Positions 7,666 to 15,564 of a stretch of 64,000 nt of DNA are shown here, piece by piece. The notes under the pieces were generated by a model. It worked only from the letters and a program-made list of their open reading frames with translations, had not been told where the DNA came from and searched no databases. The stretch lies in NCBI GenBank assembly GCA_039944535.1, contig JBDUYP010000022.1, positions 1 through 64,000 of the forward strand. The letters run 5' to 3'. The translations under genes and the position numbers were made by a program. Numbering within the stretch: the first letter of the stretch is position 1; every line of letters starts with the position of its first letter. Source of the DNA: JAMZMI01 sp039944535. GTDB lineage: Bacteria; Bacteroidota; Bacteroidia; Cytophagales; Cyclobacteriaceae.

Positions 7666-9451
7666 GAAACTTGGATTTTAGCTTTTCTAGAAATTCTTTA
7701 TTATCCGGATCTCGCAGTTCATTCTTCTTCTTTAATTCTTCAAATTCCTGAACCTCATTGAAAGTGTCTCCTGTAAATACATTTTTTCGATTTGGGTTCT
7801 GAACAGAAACTATTTCGTCGAAACCGAAAAGCTCAGAAGTAAGCAATTGGTTTGGCAATAGTTTATCAATGTTTATTTCCATAAAATCTAACCTCTCTAA
7901 TTCTACGGAAGATTTATTCCTTCTTAACCTAAGAAATACACTATTGGGTGGAGCTCCCAATAATGGAATTGGGCTGTGAGTTGTAACTATGAATTGAATG
8001 CCTGGAAATGCTTCATTCAATCTTATTATTAGCTCTTTTTGTGCACTAGGATGGAGATGAAGATCAATTTCATCTACAAGAACTATTCCTCGAAATTTAG
8101 CCGGATCTTCAACTTTTGGTTGTTGATCATAAAACCTGATAATGATATCAGACACAAACGAAAGTGTGCTTTTAGTACCTGAAGATAGCTGATCATAAGT
8201 GAGTTTAGAAACATTCTCGTCTTCATCATATCGAATAAAATAATCTGCTTTGACAACATTTCTTTCTTTATTAAAATGTACATCAACTAAGCCTGGAACA
8301 ACCTCACATAAAACCTGCACAATTAAATATTCACGATCCATAAACCGATTGAATTTCTCAATATCTGAATACCAATATTTTAATATTCGAGGTAGTTCAA
8401 TTAATCCCCTAGGAGTTCGTGCAAAGAGAGAATCTAACCTACCTTTTTTTGATAAGTGTTCCTCTGCCGGATTACTACCAGAAGTATCATACCTTTTCCA
8501 TAAACTCAATCGAAAAACTCCATAAGCAGCGAATCCATGAACCAAGGGGCGTTTTGCATACTTTGCATCACGACTATTTTCTGCACGCTTATAATGCTTT
8601 ATTGTATTATCATTCCTAACCAGATCAGCTTCAAATGATGTCCTTCCTTCCTGAAAATAATCCTTGGGAATTAATCCATACCCCAGCACTAATGCAATCG
8701 CCTTTAATAAGTTAGTCTTTCCAGATCCATTCTCACCTGTAATGAATATCCACCTGTTATTCATCGGAAGATTCCTAAATTCAATATGCTGGAAATTCGC
8801 AAAGTTGTTGACTACAAAAGAACTAATATAGGTGCCTCTATCCTTGTTTAAACCCTCTGTTAACTCGTAATCACGCTGAGCCTTACGGTGCTCTAAATGT
8901 TTAAAAATCTTGGCTCTACTATTTGAGAATTCATACTCATTAATAAAGCCAATTTTATCCCGTTCAATTATACTCTTTGAAAAGTATGACCCGTGGTTTT
9001 TCAAGACAACATCATCAATTGCCTTTTTTTCATTTTCAAGAAAATCTGATAATATACTTTCAATACTTCTGCCTTCTCCCACGATATATCGAAATCGCTC
9101 AATAGCTCCGTCCTCTCTTATTTTATCAAATTCCAGTAGCGGCACGATATGATCACGAAGAATATCGTATTTCCCACTTTCCTCCTCTGACATTGTAACA
9201 TCAAGCGATATGGTATAATTGACCTCATCACTTTCGCGAATAATCAAGCTTATATTAGGTAGTTTAGTTTGCCAGTTAACGCCAGTCCAAAATGAAACAG
9301 CCAAAAATTTCTCATTCCCGAAAAACCAATAGCCTCTTTCGAGCTTATTCCCCACATTGCTTTTTCTCAATGTAAATCTCAATTCAGGATCTTCTCTCCT
9401 TTTATATTCATCAAGAAATTCAAACAGTTCAGTATGGACATCTACCTTCAT
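7649..9451 (-). CDS. AAA/ABC-type ATPase, PtuA-like (Septu-type)
   Basis: This is a 600-residue ATPase of the OLD/SMC-like class. An N-terminal region of about 200 residues, without a clear family match, precedes the ATPase. The ATPase shows Walker A GENGSGKTNLLKAI, an ABC-signature-like LSSGTKSTLSF, Walker B VLVDEIDLHLHPS and the switch His in TTHSPIPL. There is no Toprim domain. Partnered with the overlapping HNH gene it fits Septu (PtuA plus PtuB), although the long N-terminal extension is not the minimal PtuA layout. It starts 2 bp after hsdS ends, so it is cotranscribed with the restriction genes. It probably senses phage and activates the nuclease; this role is inferred. Confidence 0.78.
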   Translation of the reverse strand: MKVDVHTELFEFLDEYKRREDPELRFTLRKSNVGNKLERGYWFFGNEKFLAVSFWTGVNWQTKLPNISLIIRESDEVNYTISLDVTMSEEESGKYDILRDHIVPLLEFDKIREDGAIERFRYIVGEGRSIESILSDFLENEKKAIDDVVLKNHGSYFSKSIIERDKIGFINEYEFSNSRAKIFKHLEHRKAQRDYELTEGLNKDRGTYISSFVVNNFANFQHIEFRNLPMNNRWIFITGENGSGKTNLLKAIALVLGYGLIPKDYFQEGRTSFEADLVRNDNTIKHYKRAENSRDAKYAKRPLVHGFAAYGVFRLSLWKRYDTSGSNPAEEHLSKKGRLDSLFARTPRGLIELPRILKYWYSDIEKFNRFMDREYLIVQVLCEVVPGLVDVHFNKERNVVKADYFIRYDEDENVSKLTYDQLSSGTKSTLSFVSDIIIRFYDQQPKVEDPAKFRGIVLVDEIDLHLHPSAQKELIIRLNEAFPGIQFIVTTHSPIPLLGAPPNSVFLRLRRNKSSVELERLDFMEINIDKLLPNQLLTSELFGFDEIVSVQNPNRKNVFTGDTFNEVQEFEELKKKNELRDPDNKEFLEKLKSKFREKNQ

Positions 9452-9453
9452 AT

Positions 9454-10578
9454 CTAAAAAATCTGATTGATTAAACTCTTTTGAAGGGATAGGGAGCTTT
9501 CAATCGCAAATGATAGTTTGTCTACATTTACTTGAAAACCTCTCATCTTATTTAGCAAGCCGTTCTCATCATCAAGTACCTTGATCTCAAATTCCCCAAT
9601 TATTTTGTCACTGACTCTTGGCATTTTAGTACCAAATCCTTTCCCGGTTACATACTGAATAAAAGGTCTACTATGAAAATGATTTAATACATATTCTTTA
9701 GAAACTCCTTTAGTGTCGTAAATCAAGAGTTCTGTTGTAGATACGGCTTCAAATTCAGCAATAAAAGCTTTATCCAAGTATGGTCTGAGCTTGCTGTAGC
9801 ATAAATCACCTTCCTCAATGATATTGCATTGGGCTAATACTTCAGAAGAATCTCCACATTCCGTACAATGAGATGCACCAGACTTGATATGCTCTAGTCC
9901 GATATATTTTTTAAAAGTATGTGGAACTTGACTTTTCGATTTCTTTGGGATAAGAACCTTGGCTAATGGTATTTTTTTACCTTTTGACTTTATTATTTCA
10001 TTTTCAAAGAAAACTTGAGATGAAGTTTTCAACCTCTCCAACACCTCCCTCTCCCTTTCAATCACCTCATCCATGGCCCAGAGGAGTTCGGCCAGCTGGG
10101 CTTGCTGGTCTTTGGGGGGAAGGAGGAATTCGTAGTTGGCCAGGTCTTTAAACTTTACTCTTGGGGAAAGACCTCCTGCCGAATGCTTCACCGCGTAATC
10201 AAAGAACTTGTTATTGCAAACGATAAACGGCAATAGTTCAGGCATCAGGTTCTCCTTAGCTCTAAATACTGTAATATCTCCAGAGCAAATCCCACTAAAA
10301 GACGCTTGAGCGGCTTTCTTTAGATAAGCCCTTCTTCTGCCAAACAACACATCACCTTTGGAGAATTTCTTACTGAAAGTTGTGCTCTCCTCCAGCTTGC
10401 CAGATCGGGTCAAATGGATGTTCTCCGTATCGATATGCTCCAGCCCCACTACATGTTCTATCCCTTCATTGTAGATGTCTTTCGCATTTTCTTTTGGCTC
10501 AAATACCACATCACCAAACTTGACTGGTGTCCAATCTGACTTATCGATTTTAAGTTCTTGAATCGCTGATTCAATCAT
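9454..10578 (-). CDS. hsdS: Type I restriction-modification specificity subunit (HsdS)
   Basis: HsdS (374 residues) reads the bipartite target sequence for the whole complex. Two target recognition domains are visible: one to about residue 155, ending in the conserved YEFLLPPKDQQAQLAEL, and a second from about 200 to 345. Each is followed by a helical spacer (AMDEVIEREREVLERL, and the C-terminal helix). The start overlaps the hsdM stop by 4 bp (atga). The central spacer region (about 10,030-10,150) is visibly richer in G+C than the two recognition domains. That fits the usual exchange of recognition domains between alleles. Confidence 0.92.
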   Translation of the reverse strand: MIESAIQELKIDKSDWTPVKFGDVVFEPKENAKDIYNEGIEHVVGLEHIDTENIHLTRSGKLEESTTFSKKFSKGDVLFGRRRAYLKKAAQASFSGICSGDITVFRAKENLMPELLPFIVCNNKFFDYAVKHSAGGLSPRVKFKDLANYEFLLPPKDQQAQLAELLWAMDEVIEREREVLERLKTSSQVFFENEIIKSKGKKIPLAKVLIPKKSKSQVPHTFKKYIGLEHIKSGASHCTECGDSSEVLAQCNIIEEGDLCYSKLRPYLDKAFIAEFEAVSTTELLIYDTKGVSKEYVLNHFHSRPFIQYVTGKGFGTKMPRVSDKIIGEFEIKVLDDENGLLNKMRGFQVNVDKLSFAIESSLSLQKSLINQIF

Positions 10579-12041
10579 TTCTCTAATATTTCAAAAAGTT
10601 GATTCATTGATTTCGTCAAGTCTTTTGATGACCCGTCCCAGGCTGCATACGCATCATTAAAACTGATATCATTTTCACTGGAATGCTCTTCTGGTCGGAT
10701 GTACAAACTGATTGACATGTTGGCATTCTTTTCCAAAACCTCTGATGTCTCAATGCGTTTGCTAAACTTTTCTTGATTTGAAAAAGCAGTGTAAGCATTA
10801 AATATCTTTTGGACATGATCGTCTTCCAAATAGCCCATGGTCTTTTCTTGTTTCACTTCATTCACGGCATTGATGAACAGGATTTTTCCTTTTTTATGTT
10901 CAGGCTTGTGATTGCAGGTAATCAATAAACACGCCTCCATAGGCGAGTTGTAAAACAAGTTTGGCCCTAGTCCGATCACACAATCGACCAAATCCTCTTC
11001 AATCATCTTTCTGCGCATTGCTGCTTCAGAATCACGGAATAAAATCCCATGTGGCCATAAGGAAATAGAACGCCCGTTATCAGGATTCAAACTCTTTTGA
11101 ATATGCTGCTGAAACGCATAATCCGCACAACCTTGTGGCGGCACACCCCAGAGGTTACGTCCGTAAGGGTCGTTGGCAAAGCTTTTCTGGTCCCAGGCTT
11201 TAATGCTGTAAGGGGGATTGGCCAGGATGACGTTGAAGGTCTTAAGCTCGTCGTTGTGCAAAAAGGCCGGGTTGGCCAGCGTATCGCCCCGCACAATGCT
11301 AAACTCCTCTATGCCGTGCATAAACATGTTCATGCGAGCAATGGCCGAGGTAAGCAGGTTAATCTCCTGCCCGTAAAGTTTCAGGGTGCGGTATTCCTTT
11401 CCTTCTTCCTTCAGGTGCAGGGCGCAGTTAAGCAACAAACCGCCTGAACCACAAGTAGGGTCATAGACACTTTCGCCCGGCTGAGGGTCCATGATCAGGG
11501 TCATCAGCTTCACCACCGTGCGGTTGGTGTAAAACTCCGCAGCAGTGTGTCCGCTATCGTCGGCAAATTCCTTGATCAGGTATTCGTAGGCATTGCCCAG
11601 TTTATCATCTGCCACATTGCTCAGGCTCAGCTTGTGCTGGGAGTAATGCTCTATAAGGTTGGTGAGGGTCTCGTCACTCAGCCGGTCTTTGTTGGTCCAG
11701 CTGGCATCCCCAAAGATGCCGTAAAGCGTATCGGGGTTTGCTTTTTCTATAGCCCGCATGGCTTCCTGCAAGGCTATCCCTACATTGGCAGTGGTTTCAC
11801 GCACATCCTTCCAATGGGCTCCATCAGGTACTAGAAAATGGTGGTGTTCTGTGAAAGCAGCGTATTCCATATCGCCATCACTTTCTTCCAGTGCCTTTTC
11901 AAACTCTTCGTCATAGACATCACAGATACGCTTGAAGAACAACAGCGGAAAGATGTACTGCTTGTAGTCACCCGCATCGATGGTGCCTCGCAATTGGGTA
12001 GCCGCTCCCCAAAGGTATTTTTCGAGTTGTTGTTGGGTCAT
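10575..12041 (-). CDS. hsdM: Type I DNA adenine methyltransferase (HsdM), copy next to hsdS
   Basis: HsdM (488 residues) transfers a methyl group from S-adenosylmethionine to N6 of adenine. It also forms the M2S core that HsdR joins. An N-terminal helical domain (about 1-150, YIFPLLFFKRICDVYDEEF) precedes the Rossmann domain. The cofactor motif is YDPTCGSGG and the catalytic motif is ANPPYSIK. Both are intact. It is a clear paralogue of the hsdM at 12,493-13,989 and is coupled to hsdS by a 4-bp overlap, so it is the likelier regular partner of HsdS. The stretch about 11,090-11,900 is visibly more G+C-rich than the gene's 3' end, a hint of mosaic origin. Confidence 0.93.
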   Translation of the reverse strand: MTQQQLEKYLWGAATQLRGTIDAGDYKQYIFPLLFFKRICDVYDEEFEKALEESDGDMEYAAFTEHHHFLVPDGAHWKDVRETTANVGIALQEAMRAIEKANPDTLYGIFGDASWTNKDRLSDETLTNLIEHYSQHKLSLSNVADDKLGNAYEYLIKEFADDSGHTAAEFYTNRTVVKLMTLIMDPQPGESVYDPTCGSGGLLLNCALHLKEEGKEYRTLKLYGQEINLLTSAIARMNMFMHGIEEFSIVRGDTLANPAFLHNDELKTFNVILANPPYSIKAWDQKSFANDPYGRNLWGVPPQGCADYAFQQHIQKSLNPDNGRSISLWPHGILFRDSEAAMRRKMIEEDLVDCVIGLGPNLFYNSPMEACLLITCNHKPEHKKGKILFINAVNEVKQEKTMGYLEDDHVQKIFNAYTAFSNQEKFSKRIETSEVLEKNANMSISLYIRPEEHSSENDISFNDAYAAWDGSSKDLTKSMNQLFEILEK

Positions 12042-12051
12042 ATCTTATTTA

Positions 12052-12107
12052 TTAACCACAGATTCACACAGATAACCACAGATTTAATCTGAGTGATCCG
12101 TGGTGAC
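12052..12107. repeat. Short tandem/inverted repeats bordering the GxxExxY gene (left side)
   Basis: The block carries aaccacagatt twice (12,054 and 12,074) with cacacagat between, then atccgtggtgacc. The complementary theme (atctgtg...atctgtggt) lies on the other side of the GxxExxY gene. Repeats of this kind often accompany GxxExxY genes, and they suggest a small cassette between the two hsdM genes. Confidence 0.6.
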
Positions 12108-12112
12108 CGTTT

Positions 12113-12487
12113 TTACATTATTATTCTATTTATTCCCTTTTTCATATCCTGCACATTGAAGTTGAGCAACAGCCCCAACTTTAATCCAGATAGTTTTAAA
12201 TACGTCATCAACTGTGCTTTATGAATCGGGGCAATTTCATCCACCGATTTGAGTTCCAGAATGATTTGTCCGTTCACCAAGAGATCAATTCGATAACCGG
12301 CATCCAGTTTTATCTCGTTATACACCACCGGAAGTGCTTTTTGTCGTTCGACATTCAATCCTGTTTTTAGCAATTCATGCTCTAAACAGACTTCATAGGT
12401 TGATTCCAAAAGGCCGGGCCCCAATTCCGTATGAACTTTATATACACAGCCAATAATCTTATAGGACAATTCATTCAAAGATTCCAT
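12113..12487 (-). CDS. GxxExxY family protein
   Basis: This small protein of 124 residues shows the signature Gly-Pro-Gly-Leu-Leu-Glu-Ser-Thr-Tyr (GxxExxY) near residue 23, then YRIDLLVNGQIILELKS. The latter has the spacing of a PD-(D/E)xK nuclease-like core (Asp...Glu-Leu-Lys). The family is widespread, unstudied in detail, and often linked to repeats and to restriction genes. Here it sits between two hsdM paralogues, bracketed by short inverted repeats. It probably arrived as a unit and may have no part in restriction. A nuclease-like fold is inferred from motif spacing only. Confidence 0.8.
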   Translation of the reverse strand: MESLNELSYKIIGCVYKVHTELGPGLLESTYEVCLEHELLKTGLNVERQKALPVVYNEIKLDAGYRIDLLVNGQIILELKSVDEIAPIHKAQLMTYLKLSGLKLGLLLNFNVQDMKKGINRIIM

Positions 12488-12520
12488 CTGTGCTAATCTG
12501 CGCTATCTGTGGTGAACTTC
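12486..12520. repeat. Repeat bordering the GxxExxY gene (right side), overlapping an hsdM 3' end
   Basis: The sequence atctgtgctaatctgcgct followed by atctgtggtgaac is the inverted partner of the repeats at 12,052-12,107. On the minus strand it encodes the last residues of the upstream HsdM (TTDSAD, stop at 12,493-12,495), so the repeat has supplied that protein's C-terminal end. Confidence 0.6.
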
Positions 12521-13989
12521 ATTAGTATCTTCTTAAACTTCACCTCTGCCTGTTGACTTGCTTCCCAAGCAGTTTTCAAATCCGCAAGTGCTTCTTCCAC
12601 ACTCGGAAGGTTGTCTTCAATAACCTTCTCTACGTACAATGGAATATTGAGATTGAAGTCGTTCTCCTCAAGGTCTTTGAGATCGGCCACTTTCACATAG
12701 TTCTCCACATCAGCATATGACTTGAACCACTTAAATATCTGGTTGACATGCTCTGGTTCCAGATAGTTTTGAGCTCTACCCACGCGTACCTGATCGGAAG
12801 CATCGATAAAAAGGACTTTGCCTTTCTTATCAGAATTCTTGTTTTGCTTGAACACCATCACACAAGCCGCCAGTTGAGTTCCGTAGAAGATATTAGGCCC
12901 CAAACCAATGACCGCTTCCAGCATGTCTTGCTTAATGAGCGCTTGCCTTATTCGCCCTTCTGCTCCTTTTCTAAATAAAGCACCATGTGGCAGTACTACC
13001 GTCATTCGTCCCGTGCTGTTCATAGACTTGATCATGTGCTGCACCCAGGCCATGTCGCCATTGCCTTGGGGAGGCACTCCCGCAATGTTGCGTCCATAAG
13101 GATCGTTTGCCCAATTCTCAGCGCCCCATTCTTTCAATGAAAATGGAGGATTGGCGATCACACAATCAAAGGTCTTCAAACCATCAGCTTCAAAGAAGGC
13201 TGGATGGCGCAAAGTGTCTCCCCTATGAATCTGAAAGTCTTCAATCCCATGAAGAAACATATTCATCCGGGCAATCGAACTGGAGGTTAGATTCTTTTCC
13301 TGTCCATAAAGCTTTAGTGTACGGAAATCTTCGTCATTGTGCTTAAGGTGGTCAATGCATTCCAGCAGCATTCCACCGGTACCGCACGCAGGATCATAGA
13401 TGGTTTCTCCTTCATGTGGGTCGAGGATCAATCCCAGTAAATGAACCACTGATCTTGGTGTATAGAATTCGCCCGCTTTCTTATTGGTTAGATCTGCAAA
13501 GTGCTTGATCAGGTATTCGTAGGCGTTTCCAAGCAAATCTGAATCTACATTGCTGTTGGAGAGCTCGTATTGCGAAAAATGCTCGATCAGATCAATAAGC
13601 AACCGATCCGAGAGTTTATTCTTGTTGCTCCATTGGGCATCTCCGAATATGCCATAGAGAAATTCCTGATTGGCTTGTTCTATTCCCCGCAAAGCTTTTT
13701 CGATAGCCAAGCCCACATTGGAGGTAGTTTCTCTGACGTCATTCCAATGACAGCTTTCAGGAATAACAAACCGGTGGAATTCCGGCAATGACGCATATTC
13801 ATTGTCTCCATCGGATTCCTCCAGAGCCACACGGAATTCTTCATCATATACATCAGATATCCTTTTGAAAAACAAGAGTGGAAAGATGTAAACCTTAAAG
13901 TCCGAAGCATCTACCGGGCCTTTGAGTATCCAGGCTGCTTTAGACAAATATTGTTCGAGTTGCGATTGTGTGAGATTTTTACTTTGCAA
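12493..13989 (-). CDS. hsdM: Second type I DNA adenine methyltransferase (HsdM paralogue)
   Basis: This 498-residue HsdM has the same layout as the copy at 10,575-12,041. A helical N-terminal domain (YIFPLLFFKRISDVYDEEF) is followed by the cofactor motif YDPACGTGG and the catalytic ANPPFSLK, all intact. It is the first gene of the restriction operon. Only one hsdS exists in the operon, so either two different M subunits share it, or this copy lost its own S partner. The final six or so residues come from the repeat next to the GxxExxY gene. The promoter should lie in 13,990-14,142, shared with the divergent gene at 14,143; no clear -7 motif was found there. Confidence 0.92.
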   Translation of the reverse strand: MQSKNLTQSQLEQYLSKAAWILKGPVDASDFKVYIFPLLFFKRISDVYDEEFRVALEESDGDNEYASLPEFHRFVIPESCHWNDVRETTSNVGLAIEKALRGIEQANQEFLYGIFGDAQWSNKNKLSDRLLIDLIEHFSQYELSNSNVDSDLLGNAYEYLIKHFADLTNKKAGEFYTPRSVVHLLGLILDPHEGETIYDPACGTGGMLLECIDHLKHNDEDFRTLKLYGQEKNLTSSSIARMNMFLHGIEDFQIHRGDTLRHPAFFEADGLKTFDCVIANPPFSLKEWGAENWANDPYGRNIAGVPPQGNGDMAWVQHMIKSMNSTGRMTVVLPHGALFRKGAEGRIRQALIKQDMLEAVIGLGPNIFYGTQLAACVMVFKQNKNSDKKGKVLFIDASDQVRVGRAQNYLEPEHVNQIFKWFKSYADVENYVKVADLKDLEENDFNLNIPLYVEKVIEDNLPSVEEALADLKTAWEASQQAEVKFKKILMKFTTDSAD

Positions 13990-14142
13990 TTTTCTTGGGA
14001 GTTGGATGACTAAAAGTAGACATCAAAGCGGTCATTATGATGATCAATTAAATATATTTATAGATGTTGGTATATGCATATCCTTTTCAGCTGTAAAACA
14101 CGATTATAGTGAACAATTTTAAATAATCATCTAAGTGACGTT

Positions 14143-15153
14143 ATGAATGAAACAGACATAACCCCTGAGAAGATCGAAAAAGACATTGACTCAAAACGAT
14201 CAGAAATAGAAATAGATGTCAAAAAAGAGTTGCCGAAAATTCAAATCTATAAGAATATTTCAGATCAGAATGACCATTTTCAGGGATACTTTAATCTCCG
14301 AAGATCAGGTCTCTTTGAAGTAACCCTAAAGGTAGAAGGGGACAAATCCTACAGCCATTTCAATACTTTTATTAAAGCCTGTGCCGAGGAATTTGATTCC
14401 TGGCATAATTCACTGACATCCTCATACCTCCCTGAGTATTTCAAAAAAAACAAGAGTGATGTACTCTCAGATAGAAATAACCTTTGGGATCTTCGGGACA
14501 TCCACTTGCATAAATTGCAACAACTGGGTGAGAAAACCGGGCTTTATGCTGACCGTGAATTATTACTTAACCCTGAACTGAATAAATTGTATGAAGTCAT
14601 CATTGAAGCGCATGTATTGAAAGACATGTTTGTCAAAGTAGAATCAATGAATGTTGATGACCCAAACATGATTGATAATTTCCTGAACGACACACAAGAT
14701 CCTTTTCAGGAGCTGCGCGAATTGGAAAATAAATTCAACACGGCTAGTGTTGGTGAATTGATCAACTTTTTCAGTGTTCTAAGAAAGGAAGTTAGAGGCC
14801 AAAGTGGACCAATAGCGTCGAACCAAGATATTGTCAACCTTGTGAAATCAATACTTAGCAAACAAGTCAAGAAAGGAAGTATCAAACCAAACCTAGTAAG
14901 TTCAGACTATCCAGCAGTAAGGAGGCTGTTTTTTGACTTTTACAATGAATTCAAAGAAAGAGACAAGTACCAAATTGAACCAATGCTTCGCAAGCAAGAC
15001 TACCTGAAATTCATAGAGAATTTCGAGCCATTTAAGGAAGCCACTTCAAGCGATTCATGGATCAAGGATACAAACCCGAAAAAACAGAGCACAACACTGA
15101 CGGAATTGACAAGTAGAAGGAAAAATCCTCTACAACCTCTACTTGAAAAATAG
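14143..15153 (+). CDS. Unknown protein of the mobile element (336 aa)
   Basis: I do not recognise this family. It is a soluble, highly charged, largely helical protein without signal peptide or membrane segment. Residues 1-35 are acidic and lysine-rich. The middle has runs suited to coiled or helical packing (ELRELENKFNTASVGELINFF). The end is basic and Ser/Thr-rich (LTELTSRRKNPLQPL). It is divergent from the restriction operon and is the first of four plus-strand genes that lead into a primase-helicase. The 78-bp gap to the next gene may separate it from that operon. A role in element maintenance is inferred only from position. Confidence 0.7.
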   Translation: MNETDITPEKIEKDIDSKRSEIEIDVKKELPKIQIYKNISDQNDHFQGYFNLRRSGLFEVTLKVEGDKSYSHFNTFIKACAEEFDSWHNSLTSSYLPEYFKKNKSDVLSDRNNLWDLRDIHLHKLQQLGEKTGLYADRELLLNPELNKLYEVIIEAHVLKDMFVKVESMNVDDPNMIDNFLNDTQDPFQELRELENKFNTASVGELINFFSVLRKEVRGQSGPIASNQDIVNLVKSILSKQVKKGSIKPNLVSSDYPAVRRLFFDFYNEFKERDKYQIEPMLRKQDYLKFIENFEPFKEATSSDSWIKDTNPKKQSTTLTELTSRRKNPLQPLLEK

Positions 15154-15231
15154 TACACCCTCAACCTCCTCTACTTTCAAATTCTGGAGTCAAAACCTAT
15201 CGTAACATCGCTTAAACAAACTAATAAAGCG

Positions 15232-15564
15232 ATGAAAAAAGAATTAAAAAATATCAAAGAATGGCTCCAGGCAGTCATTTTTGATGCCATTGAAAAGGCC
15301 TTTATCAAGTATTATCCCAGAAAGGATCCGGCCAGCAATTTTCTTAATGCGCAAGAAAGCGCGGCATATCTCGGAGATGCAATGCCAACTTTTTACCGCC
15401 GGGTTTCTGAAGGCGAATTACCTACATACGGGGGTGGAAAAAAAATCTTCTGTAAAGAATCTGATCTCATGGATTGGCTCAGCCAAAGCCGGTCTTACAG
15501 CAAAGAACAGCTGGAAAAAAATGCCATCGAAAACATGCAACATAGAATAAGGAGGACGTCATGA
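15232..15564 (+). CDS. Helix-turn-helix (HTH_17/excisionase-like) protein
   Basis: The protein has 110 residues. Residues about 37-85 carry a MerR/excisionase-type HTH: NAQESAAYLGDAMPTFYRRVSEG, split here by the typical turn, then GGGKKIFCKESDLMDWL. Small proteins of this type next to primase genes are common in Bacteroidota integrative elements. They act as excision factors or replication regulators. Its stop overlaps the start of the primase-helicase gene by 4 bp (atga), so the two are translationally coupled. Whether it directs excision at tRNA-Thr is inference. Confidence 0.75.
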   Translation: MKKELKNIKEWLQAVIFDAIEKAFIKYYPRKDPASNFLNAQESAAYLGDAMPTFYRRVSEGELPTYGGGKKIFCKESDLMDWLSQSRSYSKEQLEKNAIENMQHRIRRTS

